Under the pieces are notes generated by a model that saw nothing but the letters and a program-made list of their open reading frames with translations, was not told the origin of the DNA and made no database searches. 64,000 nt of DNA from JBKEAR01 sp047972425 (lineage in GTDB: Bacteria > Pseudomonadota > Alphaproteobacteria > JBKEAR01), in contig JBKEAR010000003.1 of the NCBI GenBank assembly GCA_047972425.1, forward strand, positions 62,001-126,000, read 5' to 3'. Position numbers and translations under genes: made by a program. Positions 46,095 through 54,653 of this stretch are shown piece by piece. Each line of letters begins with the position of its first letter. The first letter of the stretch is position 1.

Positions 46095-46198
46095 TAATAC
46101 GCTCTTTTCCTATTTTTTTTATTATTTTATAAAAAAAAAGATAAAAAAGCATAAATTTCTTGAAATTCTTTTAAAAAAGTCGCAAATTAGGGCATACC

Positions 46199-46247
46199 CA
46201 AGATTAATGATATAAATAATAGCGATGAAATCGAAAAATTAATCTTG
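46199..46247. repeat. 10-bp perfect inverted repeat upstream of DUF4167 gene
   Basis: CAAGATTAAT (46199-46208) and ATTAATCTTG (46238-46247) are perfect inverted copies with a 29-bp spacer that itself holds a small CGAT/ATCG hairpin. It ends 32 bp before the DUF4167 start codon. It could be a regulator's operator or a 5'-UTR stem-loop; no factor can be named. Confidence 0.5.
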
Positions 46248-46279
46248 TTTAATGTTAGCAAAAATGGAAAATTAATTAT

Positions 46280-46888
46280 ATGCGTTCTCCCCAAGATCGA
46301 CGGAATAACCGTACGAATAATCAGCGCCGTAACAATAATGGCGGGCAAAATCGTGTGCCTATACACTCTCGGCAATTTGAATCAGCCGGCCCTAGCGGAA
46401 AGTTAAAAGGCACAGCAAAACAACTAATCGAAAAATATATGGGGTTATCCCGCGATTATTATTCATCGGGCGATGATGTGAATGCCGAGACATGTAAACA
46501 ATTTGCCGAGCATTACTCCCGATTAATTGGTTTTTATCATACAAAGTCACAAAATCAAGGTAATCAAAACCAGCAAAATCAACAAAATAATAATAATAAC
46601 CAGCAAAAGTCGGATGGCGAAGATAAATCTCATATTAAAGAGCTAGCAATCGAGGAAAATCCACCAAAGACAAAACCGAAAAAAAATGAAACTTCTAAAA
46701 GTAAAATATCCAAAAACAAAAAAACCGAAAATATAGAGGAAGTAGCACCAGTAGCCGAAGAAAAACCCAAACGCCGTGGTCGCCCTAAAAAAACTGAGGC
46801 TACCGAAGTTATAGCGATTACCGAGGTTATCCCCGAAGAAAAACCCAAGCGCCGTGGTCGGCCAAAAAAGGCTGAAGTTACCGAATAA
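46280..46888 (+). CDS. DUF4167 protein with two C-terminal AT-hooks
   Basis: 202-residue very basic protein. The N-terminus (Arg/Asn-rich; QFESAGPSGKLKGTAKQLIEKY and AETCKQFAEHYSRLI, about 32-90) is the DUF4167 domain found after prmC and before clpB in alphaproteobacteria; function unknown. An Asn/Gln-rich stretch (about 94-110) and a Lys-rich part follow. The C-terminus has two copies of KPKRRGRPKK (core RGRP at 166-169 and 192-195) spaced by 26 residues, each a textbook AT-hook for the minor groove of AT-rich DNA. The DNA repeat unit is 78 bp. A DNA- or RNA-binding role is inferred. Confidence 0.85.
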   Translation: MRSPQDRRNNRTNNQRRNNNGGQNRVPIHSRQFESAGPSGKLKGTAKQLIEKYMGLSRDYYSSGDDVNAETCKQFAEHYSRLIGFYHTKSQNQGNQNQQNQQNNNNNQQKSDGEDKSHIKELAIEENPPKTKPKKNETSKSKISKNKKTENIEEVAPVAEEKPKRRGRPKKTEATEVIAITEVIPEEKPKRRGRPKKAEVTE

Positions 46889-46897
46889 AATTTAATG

Positions 46898-46929
46898 AAA
46901 CCAAGTGATAAAGCCTGGTTTTATTTTTT
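46898..46929 (+). terminator. Terminator after DUF4167 gene
   Basis: AAACCA (46898-46903) / TGGTTT (46916-46921) with a 12-nt loop, followed by TATTTTTT. The stem is short but well placed, 10 bp past the stop. Confidence 0.6.
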
Positions 46930-46939
46930 GCATAACTAT

Positions 46940-46970
46940 CTTGATTTTTAACCTTGCATAAGACTATCTG
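46940..46970 (+). promoter_or_regulatory. Candidate heat-shock (RpoH-type) promoter of clpB
   Basis: CTTGAT (46940-46945) and CTATCTG (46964-46970), 18 bp apart, resemble the CTTGAA / CxxATxT pattern of sigma-32 promoters. It lies about 85 bp before the clpB start, fitting the known heat-shock control of clpB. Confidence 0.5.
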
Positions 46971-47052
46971 TAATGTGAAGGAAAATACAATAGATTGCCG
47001 CCAATGTGGGATCTCAAAATATTTTCGCTTATGTAAAGGAGAAATATACATT

Positions 47053-49653
47053 ATGAATGTCAATGCATTTTCAGAAAGAACAAACGGAATGTTGCAAGCT
47101 GCAGTCGGTTTGGCAATCCGTAAAAATCATCAACAAATTACACCGCTTCATTTACTAAAGGTTTTAATTGAAGATAATGAAGGCTTAGCTGCACGGCTTA
47201 TTCAAAATGCCGGTGGTGATGTCTTTTCAATTAATGAAGCTGTTGATAAGGGCTTGAGTAAAATACCGGCGGTTTCGGGTAATGTGGGGCAACCGGCATT
47301 TGATAGAGATTCAGCAAAAATTTTACAAGTAGCTGAAGATTTAGCAAAAAAAGAAGGCGACCAAGTTGTTACGATTGAACGTTTATTACAAGCATTGTTA
47401 ACGGAATCAAGCGATGCTTCGCGTATATTAAAAGTGCAAAATGTTAAAGCGGGTGCCTTGGCCGAGGCCATCAGCCAAATGCGCCGCGGGCGTAAAGCCA
47501 CAAGTGGCACTGCCGAAGAAGGTTGGGATGCATTAAAACGTTTTGCTATTGATTTAACCGAGCGTGCACGTGAAGGTAAAATTGACCCCGTAATCGGCCG
47601 TGATATGGAAATTCGCCGCTCTATGCAAGTATTGGCCAGAAGAACCAAAAATAACCCGGTACTCATTGGTGAACCCGGTGTGGGTAAAACCGCTATTGTC
47701 GAAGGTTTAGCAAGGCGCATTGTTGCGGGTGATGTGCCCGAAAGCTTAAAAGGTAAATCACTTTTATCTTTGGATATGGGGGCATTAATTGCCGGTGCTA
47801 AATATCGGGGTGAGTTTGAAGAAAGGCTCAAAGCCGTATTGCAAGAAGTTACGAGTGCCGAAGGTGAAATCATTTTATTTATTGATGAAATGCACACATT
47901 AGTCGGGGCCGGTAAAGCTGATGGTGCCATGGATGCATCGAATTTACTAAAACCGGCTTTGGCACGGGGCGAGTTGCACTGTATTGGTGCAACCACTTTA
48001 GATGAATATAAAAAACATATTGAAAAAGATCCCGCTTTGGCACGGCGTTTTCAATCGGTACTTGTGGATGAACCAACGGTTGACGATACAATTGCTATAT
48101 TGCGCGGTATCAGAGAGCGTTACGAATTACATCATGGTGTGCATATTAACGACCAAGCTTTGGTTGCGGCGGCAACATTAAGCCATCGTTATATTAATGA
48201 ACGCTTTTTACCCGATAAAGCCATTGATTTGGTTGATGAAGCCTGTGCAAGATTGCGTTTACAGCTCGATAGCCGCCCAGAGGAAATTGATAGTCTAGAG
48301 CGCCAAATTATTCGTTTACGTATTGAGCGCGAAGGTGTAAGCCGCGAGATGGATCAGCAATCAAAGGATCATTTATTTGAGGTCGATCGCCAAATAGCCG
48401 AAAAAGAAGAAGCTTTAGCCGTACTCAATGCCCGTTGGGAAGCCGAAAAAGAAAGTCGTGCAAGCGAAGGGCAATTACGAGAAGAGTTGGATGCTGCAAG
48501 GCAAAAAGTAGACCAAGCCATGCGGGAAGGGCGCTTTGAAGATGTTGGGAAAATTCAGTATGAAATTATCCCCGAGTTAGAAGAACGCTTAAACAAGGTT
48601 GATAAAAAAGCCCTAAATAAAGACCATGACTTTTTAATCGAGGAAACTGTAACTGCTGAGTTAATTGCCGAGGGTGTAACCCGTTGGACGGGTATTCCGG
48701 TAGATAGAATGTTACAAGGTGAGCGTGAAAGATTGCTGAATATGGAAAGTAATTTGAATCGCCGTGTGATTGGTCAAGATTACGCGTTAAAAGCCGTATC
48801 GAATGCAGTTCGGCGCTCACGTGCTGGTTTGCAAGACCCAAACAGACCCATTGGTAGCTTTTTATTCTTAGGCCCTACAGGTGTGGGTAAAACCGAATTA
48901 ACAAAAGCTTTGGCAGAGTTTTTATTCGATGACGATAGTGCGTTATTGCGTATTGATATGTCGGAATATATGGAGAAACATGCTGTTGCCCGCTTAATTG
49001 GGGCACCCCCGGGTTATGTGGGCTATGAAGAAGGTGGAGTATTGACCGAAGCCGTGCGCCGCAGACCTTACCAAGTAATTTTATTTGATGAGGTAGAAAA
49101 AGCACACCCCGATGTATTTAATATCTTGCTCCAGCTTTTAGATGATGGTCGTCTTACTGATAGCCAAGGCCATGTGGTTGATTTTAAAAATGCTGTAATT
49201 ATCTTAACATCCAACCTCGGCAGCCAATATTTAGCCGAGGCTGGCGATGAAGGATTATCCGCAGAGATTAGAGATTTGGTGATGAGCCAAGTGCAAGCAC
49301 ATTTTAAACCGGAGTTTTTAAATCGGTTAGATGAAATTATTATGTTTGAGCGATTAAAACGTGAAGATATGGGCGCAATTGTGGATATTCAGTTAAAGAA
49401 TTTACAAAAAATATTGAATGGACATAATATCACCCTTGATGTCTCTGCCGAGGCCAGAGATTGGCTTGCACAAAAAGGTTATGACCCCATTTATGGTGCA
49501 AGGCCGTTAAAACGGGTAATCCAACGCAATATCCAAAATCAAATGGCCGAGGAAATATTAAATGGACATATTACCGATGGCTCAATTGCATCAATCAATG
49601 TTGATAATGATCATTTGGTTATTCAACCGATAGAAAAAATAAAAGCGAATTAA
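47053..49653 (+). CDS. clpB: ATP-dependent disaggregase ClpB
   Basis: Hexameric AAA+ chaperone that, with DnaK, resolves protein aggregates. I place the start at ATG 47053 (AAAGGAG at 47035-47041); the open frame extends 33 codons upstream but those residues do not look like ClpB, while MNVNAFSERTNGMLQAA does. The resulting 867 residues are the usual size. Domains: N-terminal Clp_N repeats (1-150), NBD1 with GEPGVGKT and the middle coiled-coil (about 410-530), NBD2 with GPTGVGKTE and the sensor region. GYVGYEEGG, the pore loop, is intact. The upstream sequence has a probable heat-shock promoter. Confidence 0.96.
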   Translation: MNVNAFSERTNGMLQAAVGLAIRKNHQQITPLHLLKVLIEDNEGLAARLIQNAGGDVFSINEAVDKGLSKIPAVSGNVGQPAFDRDSAKILQVAEDLAKKEGDQVVTIERLLQALLTESSDASRILKVQNVKAGALAEAISQMRRGRKATSGTAEEGWDALKRFAIDLTERAREGKIDPVIGRDMEIRRSMQVLARRTKNNPVLIGEPGVGKTAIVEGLARRIVAGDVPESLKGKSLLSLDMGALIAGAKYRGEFEERLKAVLQEVTSAEGEIILFIDEMHTLVGAGKADGAMDASNLLKPALARGELHCIGATTLDEYKKHIEKDPALARRFQSVLVDEPTVDDTIAILRGIRERYELHHGVHINDQALVAAATLSHRYINERFLPDKAIDLVDEACARLRLQLDSRPEEIDSLERQIIRLRIEREGVSREMDQQSKDHLFEVDRQIAEKEEALAVLNARWEAEKESRASEGQLREELDAARQKVDQAMREGRFEDVGKIQYEIIPELEERLNKVDKKALNKDHDFLIEETVTAELIAEGVTRWTGIPVDRMLQGERERLLNMESNLNRRVIGQDYALKAVSNAVRRSRAGLQDPNRPIGSFLFLGPTGVGKTELTKALAEFLFDDDSALLRIDMSEYMEKHAVARLIGAPPGYVGYEEGGVLTEAVRRRPYQVILFDEVEKAHPDVFNILLQLLDDGRLTDSQGHVVDFKNAVIILTSNLGSQYLAEAGDEGLSAEIRDLVMSQVQAHFKPEFLNRLDEIIMFERLKREDMGAIVDIQLKNLQKILNGHNITLDVSAEARDWLAQKGYDPIYGARPLKRVIQRNIQNQMAEEILNGHITDGSIASINVDNDHLVIQPIEKIKAN

Positions 49654-49654
49654 T

Positions 49655-49689
49655 AAAAAAAAAGCAGGCTTTATAGCCTGCTTTTTTTT
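49655..49689. terminator. Bidirectional terminator between clpB and the M23 peptidase gene
   Basis: AAAAAGCAGGCT pairs with AGCCTGCTTTTT (ending at 49688) with a TTAT loop, a 12-bp perfect stem flanked by A- and T-runs; it serves both convergent genes. Confidence 0.9.
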
Positions 49690-51325
49690 AACTTAAATCC
49701 GATGGTCGGGGCTGAACAATAATTTCTGATAATGGTCGTGCATTTTCACTTACCCCATCATCTTCTGGTATATCAATAGGCTCAGGGGCTAACGTACCAT
49801 TAAGAACCGCTGTTTTAATATCATCACTATTGGGTATAAAATTGGGTTGTGTTTGCGTATAACGGGCTTCTAATTCTTTACGATGAGTTTGAAAAGCCTT
49901 TGCCTCGGCTGCGGATAATCCACCGCTTGATACAGGTGTTACTTTAAGCGAGTTTAATGCTTGGCCATTAGATGTTAAACGTAATTCGTAATGAAGGTGC
50001 GGGCCGGTAGAGCGGCCAGTTGTACCCACATAACCAATAACATCGCCTTGTTTGACTTGCGAACCCACACGTTGACCCGATGCAAAGCGGCTCATATGCA
50101 TATAAATGGTTTTATATTTACCATGGACAATCTCAACCATATTACCGGCCGACCCACGGCGGCTACGAATAGTAATTTTACCATCGGATGCCGCATAAAT
50201 GGGGGTACCTGTTGGGGCAGCAAAGTCGGTGCCCGAATGCATTTTAGAATATCCTAATGTTGGGTGCTTACGGTAACCATATTTAGATGAAATTCGTGCC
50301 CGATCCATACTAATAGGAGTTCTTAAAAATTGTTTTTGTGCCGAAAAACCTTTTTCGGAATAAAATTTTGTTTTTCCGTCTTTATGGGTAAAGGAATAAA
50401 GGGATTTTTTATTATTTCCCACAGTAATTGTTGCATATAAAATATCATTACAACTTAATTTTTCACCAGTTTCTTGGTCAAATTCGCATTGATATAATAC
50501 GCTAAATTTATCGCCAACTTTAACATCACGCTCAAAATCGATATCCCAAGAAAAAGTACGAAGCAGTTTGGATAATGTTGATGATGGAATTCCGGCATCT
50601 TGACCCGCTACATATAAAGATGAAGTAATTGTTGCATCGCCCCGTAAGATTTGTTTTACGGTGGGGCGCTCAATCTTCATTGCCTGAAAGCTGCCGTCGT
50701 CTTGGCGTATAACATCAACACTTGTTTTGGCATCGATGGCAAAGCGCATTGTAGAGAATTCTCGGCTTGTTGTGCCATCTTGCGAAGGAATATCTTTCCA
50801 AATAAGCTGAAATTCTTTTCCGGCAGGAATACGATTAGGAGAGTAAACCGGCTTCATCGCATCAACCATTGTCCAAACATCTGATGTTTCAATGCCAGCA
50901 TCCACGAGCATTTGTGTGATGTTACTCCCTTGAGTAAGTGATACATCAACAATATTCGGGTCTTGCGTGACAATAGGTGCTATTTCGGTTTTTTGTGTTG
51001 TGGACTGATTATCGTCTTGGGGTAAATCATCATCGGGGAAAAGGGTAGGAGCTAAACGAACCTCGATGGGTAAATTGCTTGGTTGGGCTAAAGCAAGGTT
51101 ACGGCTAAATTCAAAAATTTGGGCTTGCTCTAGCATATTATTTACGCTATCGGGCGTTAATTCTATCTCGGCAGGGGCTTCGGTAAAATTTAATAGCATA
51201 AGGCTTGCTTCGGCTAATGGAATTGATACCGCTTTATACCAACCATAAAAAGCTGTAAGGCTTGTTGCACCTAAAAAGGCACAAATACCGCCGGCACGCA
51301 AGATAGCTTGAATTTTTGTATCCAT
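49688..51325 (-). CDS. M23 family murein endopeptidase (MepM/Csd3-like)
   Basis: 545-residue periplasmic peptidoglycan hydrolase with an N-terminal membrane anchor (about 10-30). After a disordered acidic part comes a LysM-like/OapA-type domain (about 125-200; VDVSLTQGSNITQMLVDAG), a beta-rich inhibitory-type domain and the LytM catalytic domain (about 350-460), where KMHSGTDFA and HLHYELRL give the zinc ligands His, Asp and His. Presumably cuts D-Ala-mDAP cross-links during growth or division. The C-terminal about 80 residues are polar and proline-rich. SD GCAGGAG before the start. It is divergent from gapR. Confidence 0.92.
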   Translation of the reverse strand: MDTKIQAILRAGGICAFLGATSLTAFYGWYKAVSIPLAEASLMLLNFTEAPAEIELTPDSVNNMLEQAQIFEFSRNLALAQPSNLPIEVRLAPTLFPDDDLPQDDNQSTTQKTEIAPIVTQDPNIVDVSLTQGSNITQMLVDAGIETSDVWTMVDAMKPVYSPNRIPAGKEFQLIWKDIPSQDGTTSREFSTMRFAIDAKTSVDVIRQDDGSFQAMKIERPTVKQILRGDATITSSLYVAGQDAGIPSSTLSKLLRTFSWDIDFERDVKVGDKFSVLYQCEFDQETGEKLSCNDILYATITVGNNKKSLYSFTHKDGKTKFYSEKGFSAQKQFLRTPISMDRARISSKYGYRKHPTLGYSKMHSGTDFAAPTGTPIYAASDGKITIRSRRGSAGNMVEIVHGKYKTIYMHMSRFASGQRVGSQVKQGDVIGYVGTTGRSTGPHLHYELRLTSNGQALNSLKVTPVSSGGLSAAEAKAFQTHRKELEARYTQTQPNFIPNSDDIKTAVLNGTLAPEPIDIPEDDGVSENARPLSEIIVQPRPSDLS

Positions 51326-51500
51326 AAAGACTCCTGCAATAGGATAAAATTGTTAAAATTATTATATACCCAATAATGGCAATGTTGTGTTTATTATAAT
51401 AAAATATAGTTTCAAAAAGGTAAAAAAATTTATTATTTAGTAATATTTTATTGCCATGATAACATAAATTGTAATGATTGATAAAAAATAAGGAGCAAAA

Positions 51501-51746
51501 ATGACAGAAGTTGGTGGAATCGCCGGTGATATTTTACGTAGCTATGTAGAGCGTATTGAGCGTTTAGAAGAAGAAAAAAAAGAATTAGCCGATCAAACTC
51601 GTGAGGTATTTGCCGAAGCCAAAGGCAATGGCTTTGACGTAAAAACATTACGCGAGGTCATTAAATTGCGCAAATTAGATAGTGCGGATCGTAGCGAGCA
51701 AGAGCAATTGTTAGATTTATATAAACAAGCGCTTGGTATGCTTTAG
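51501..51746 (+). CDS. gapR: Nucleoid-associated protein GapR (DUF2312)
   Basis: 81-residue protein with the alphaproteobacterial GapR/DUF2312 sequence: ERIERLEEEKKELADQTREVFAEAKGNGFDVKTLREVIKLRK. GapR forms a dimer/tetramer clamp around overtwisted, AT-rich DNA ahead of replication and transcription, and assists topoisomerases in Caulobacter. The first helix is a coiled coil; the conserved GFDVKTLREVIKLR is the best diagnostic. Strong SD AAGGAG. Single gene, ended by a bidirectional hairpin. It is a lineage marker for Alphaproteobacteria. Confidence 0.96.
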   Translation: MTEVGGIAGDILRSYVERIERLEEEKKELADQTREVFAEAKGNGFDVKTLREVIKLRKLDSADRSEQEQLLDLYKQALGML

Positions 51747-51767
51747 TTTATTTAATGCATATTTTTT

Positions 51768-51806
51768 TTAAAAAAGCTTATGTATTTGTATATGTAAGCT
51801 TTTTAT
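51768..51806. terminator. Bidirectional terminator between gapR and the rRNA methyltransferase gene
   Basis: AAAAAGCTTA (51771-51780) and TAAGCTTTTT (51795-51804) form a 10-bp stem with a 14-nt loop that can pair further (TGTA/TATA). Flanked by A- and T-runs; both genes end here. Confidence 0.8.
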
Positions 51807-53095
51807 TTTCGGATAATTTCGCCAATAACTTCCATATGGGGCGAATAGACAAATTGATCCAATAAAGATATCCGGTTAAGTTTTAAGCCTGCTTGGCTTA
51901 AAATATTAATGTCTCGGGTAAATGTTTTAGGGTTGCACGAGACCATAACAATTTTTTGAATATTTGCTCGGGCAATTTGTTTTACTGTTTCTTCGGCTCC
52001 GGCACGGGGTGGGTCTAAAATAATAATATCGGCTTTATTAAGCTCAGCAGGGAGTAAAGGCTGGCGAAATAAATCGCGCTCAATAAATTGTAATCTTCCT
52101 TGATATTGACCTAAATGGTTAAAAGCATGGGTTGCCGCACGTATGGCTGATGGCGCATTATCGTATGCCATAATTTTTTTGCATTGGGTTAAAAGCGGAA
52201 AAGAGAAGGTACCCATACCACAAAATAATTCAATCGCCTGTTTGTTTTTACCCGTATATTCTAATAATTTACGTTGCAAAAATTGCTCACCTTGTGCCGA
52301 TGCCTGTAAAAATGGGGCGGGGGCAACCTCAATTTGAATATTTGCCCAATCAACATATAAATTGGTTTTTTGCCAAATAATATCGGTATGCTCATTTTGC
52401 TGCCAACATAAACGCCCCAAATGCGCAATATTTTTAAGCTCTGTTAATGGGGTAACCAAATGGGGATGAATAGTTTTTGGAGTGATGATTGTAAGCTCAA
52501 TTTGGTTTAATAAGGTAAGGTGAAGCTCTGTTTGCTTACCTAAAAATGAACCATAATGTGATAACCATGATTGTAAATCAGCTAAAATATCATTGAGTTT
52601 AGGCTCTAAAATTGGGCAGTTGGTTATGGCAACAAGCTCATGGCTGTTATGGGCATTAAAACATAGCTGATAATCGCTATTAAGCCGAAATGTTACACGC
52701 CGCCGTGAATGAGGCGGCAAAAAACAAGTTTCGTCTAATTTATATTCATGAATATGATTCTGTTCAAGGATATTGGTGAGTTGCTGCGTTTTCCATTGCT
52801 GATAATCTGGGGTGGGGAGATGTTGTAATTTGCACCCGCCACATTGGGTAAAATAAGGGCAAATAGGGGCACTATTATTGGGTACTTTTTCTATAAAATC
52901 TTCAGCGGTTGCGTATATATTGCCTTGCGCTTGTTTATAGGGTTTGGCTAATATAACATCACCTGTTTGGCAATAAGGTATAAACCAATTTTGTCCATTA
53001 ATTCGGCTATAACCATCGCCATTTTTGGCAATCGATTCGATTGTCACTTTTGTAATATCCGGCAGTTGAATTTTTTGTTTTCTCTGATAACGCAT
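51803..53095 (-). CDS. 23S rRNA m5U methyltransferase, RlmD/TrmA family
   Basis: 430-residue RNA m5U-methyltransferase. An N-terminal TRAM domain (about 10-70, DITKVTIESIAKNGDGYSRI) precedes CPYFTQCGGCKLQHL, the Fe-S cluster region (with an additional Cys nearby). The catalytic domain shows ELFCGMGTFSFPL (motif I), ILDPPRAGAEETVKQI and VMVSCNPKTFTRD with the nucleophile Cys. The architecture matches alphaproteobacterial RlmD/RumA-type enzymes modifying 23S rRNA U1939 or U747; the exact site is not decided. It is divergent from thrC. Confidence 0.92.
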   Translation of the reverse strand: MRYQRKQKIQLPDITKVTIESIAKNGDGYSRINGQNWFIPYCQTGDVILAKPYKQAQGNIYATAEDFIEKVPNNSAPICPYFTQCGGCKLQHLPTPDYQQWKTQQLTNILEQNHIHEYKLDETCFLPPHSRRRVTFRLNSDYQLCFNAHNSHELVAITNCPILEPKLNDILADLQSWLSHYGSFLGKQTELHLTLLNQIELTIITPKTIHPHLVTPLTELKNIAHLGRLCWQQNEHTDIIWQKTNLYVDWANIQIEVAPAPFLQASAQGEQFLQRKLLEYTGKNKQAIELFCGMGTFSFPLLTQCKKIMAYDNAPSAIRAATHAFNHLGQYQGRLQFIERDLFRQPLLPAELNKADIIILDPPRAGAEETVKQIARANIQKIVMVSCNPKTFTRDINILSQAGLKLNRISLLDQFVYSPHMEVIGEIIRK

Positions 53096-53246
53096 GCAAG
53101 TAAACCATTATTCATCATAACTCTAAATTAGAATTAAGCTATAGCGTGATTTATCCATAAAGGCAATGCGCGATATTGCAAAGGCGAATAAAAGCCATTA
53201 TTATACAAAATTATTATAAATATTTATTATTTTTGGGAGTTATTAT

Positions 53247-54650
53247 ATGCAATATATTTCAACAAGGGGCGAAGGTAAAAGTTTAACTTTTGACGAGGCT
53301 TTGCTTTCGGGGTTAGCGCGCGATGGTGGTTTATATATACCGCAATCCATACCCACATTTACTTATGATGAACTGATTACTTTGCGTGGGAAATCTTTTG
53401 TTGAACAAGTGACCGATGTGATGATTCGCTTTACGGGCGATGTGATTGAATATGATGCGCTTTATGCAATTGTAAAAAAAGCTTATAGCCGCTTTGATCA
53501 TCCGGCTGTTGCGCCTTTACGTCAAATGAAGGATAACCATTGGTTGTTAGAGCTTTACCATGGCCCCACATTTAGTTTTAAAGATTATGCCTTACAAGTT
53601 GTGGGTGGATTGTTTGATTATGTACTCAAAAAACGCAACGAAAAAGTATTGATTGTGGGCGCAACATCGGGCGATACAGGCTCGGCAGGGATAGAAGCCG
53701 TGCGTGGCTCAGAATATGCATCGATTGTAATTACCTTCCCCGATGGTCGGGTATCGGATGTGCAACGCAAACAAATGGTAACGATTGATGAACCCAATGT
53801 GATGAATTTATCGGTTAAAGGTACATTTGATGATTGCCAAGATACGGTAAAAGCATTATTTAACGATCATGCTTTTCGCGATCAATATAATCTTTCGGCT
53901 GTAAACTCTATTAACTGGGCTCGAATCTTAGTGCAAATCTCTTATTATGTGGCCACATCTATTAATTTAGGTGCACCGGATAATGAGTTGGTATTTTCTG
54001 TACCTACAGGCAATTTTGGTAATATTTTAGCCGCATGGTATGCCCAACAAATGGGGGTACCGATTAAACATCTGATTTGTGCATCGAATAAAAATGATAT
54101 TTTAACCCGTTATTTCGAAACCGGGCGCATGGTTGCCGATGGTGTAGAGCCAACATTATCACCAAGTATGGATATTCAAATATCATCGAATTTTGAGCGT
54201 ATGGTTTATTATGCAATGAACCAAAATGCAACCGGGCTAAAACAAGCTATGGAAGATTTTAGAAAAACCGGAAATGTTGATTTTGGTGCCGATGCTTATG
54301 CAATGCTTGCATCTAACTTTAGTGGTTACCGTTTAGATGACGAGGGTATTTTGCGTATAATTAAAGAAGAATATGGTTTATCGGAATTTATCATTGACCC
54401 CCACACGGCTTGCGCCTTATATGCTGCAAAGGAATGGTTAAAAGACAATAGGGATTTTAAAGGGTCTTTAGTGACGGTTTCTACGGCGCACCCTGCTAAA
54501 TTTGGCCCTGCGGTAGAGCAAGCAATTGGAGTTGAGCCACCGATGCCAAAAGGTTTACTTTCGGTACTTAATAAGCCCGAAAAATATACGATTGTCGAAA
54601 ATGATTTTAATGATATTAAACAGATTATTGAAAATTGGATAAATAAATAA
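53247..54650 (+). CDS. thrC: Threonine synthase ThrC
   Basis: PLP enzyme turning O-phosphohomoserine into threonine. The 467 residues begin with MQYISTRGEGKSLTFDEALLSGLARDGGLYIP, the class II (E. coli/yeast-type) N-terminus; HGPTFSFKDYALQ holds the PLP lysine, GATSGDTGSAGIEAVRG the phosphate-binding loop, and VPTGNFGN lies further on. With lysC in the same window it spans the threonine branch. A processing-protease-like gene follows after 3 bp, a pairing frequent in alphaproteobacteria. Confidence 0.96.
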   Translation: MQYISTRGEGKSLTFDEALLSGLARDGGLYIPQSIPTFTYDELITLRGKSFVEQVTDVMIRFTGDVIEYDALYAIVKKAYSRFDHPAVAPLRQMKDNHWLLELYHGPTFSFKDYALQVVGGLFDYVLKKRNEKVLIVGATSGDTGSAGIEAVRGSEYASIVITFPDGRVSDVQRKQMVTIDEPNVMNLSVKGTFDDCQDTVKALFNDHAFRDQYNLSAVNSINWARILVQISYYVATSINLGAPDNELVFSVPTGNFGNILAAWYAQQMGVPIKHLICASNKNDILTRYFETGRMVADGVEPTLSPSMDIQISSNFERMVYYAMNQNATGLKQAMEDFRKTGNVDFGADAYAMLASNFSGYRLDDEGILRIIKEEYGLSEFIIDPHTACALYAAKEWLKDNRDFKGSLVTVSTAHPAKFGPAVEQAIGVEPPMPKGLLSVLNKPEKYTIVENDFNDIKQIIENWINK

Positions 54651-54653
54651 TTC

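Noticed and set aside
46556..46612. CAA/AAT repeats as a microsatellite or CRISPR-like element
   Set aside because: They encode the Gln/Asn-rich linker of the DUF4167 protein; no spacers or palindromic repeats.
46954..47052. 33-codon N-terminal extension of ClpB
   Set aside because: Residues do not resemble ClpB, and the MNVNAFSERTNG start has AAAGGAG upstream. The extension also overlaps the promoter region.
47202..47996. Long reading frame antisense to clpB
   Set aside because: A 264-codon mirror of a conserved gene; Ser/Pro/Ala-rich with no domain, as expected from complementing a coding frame.
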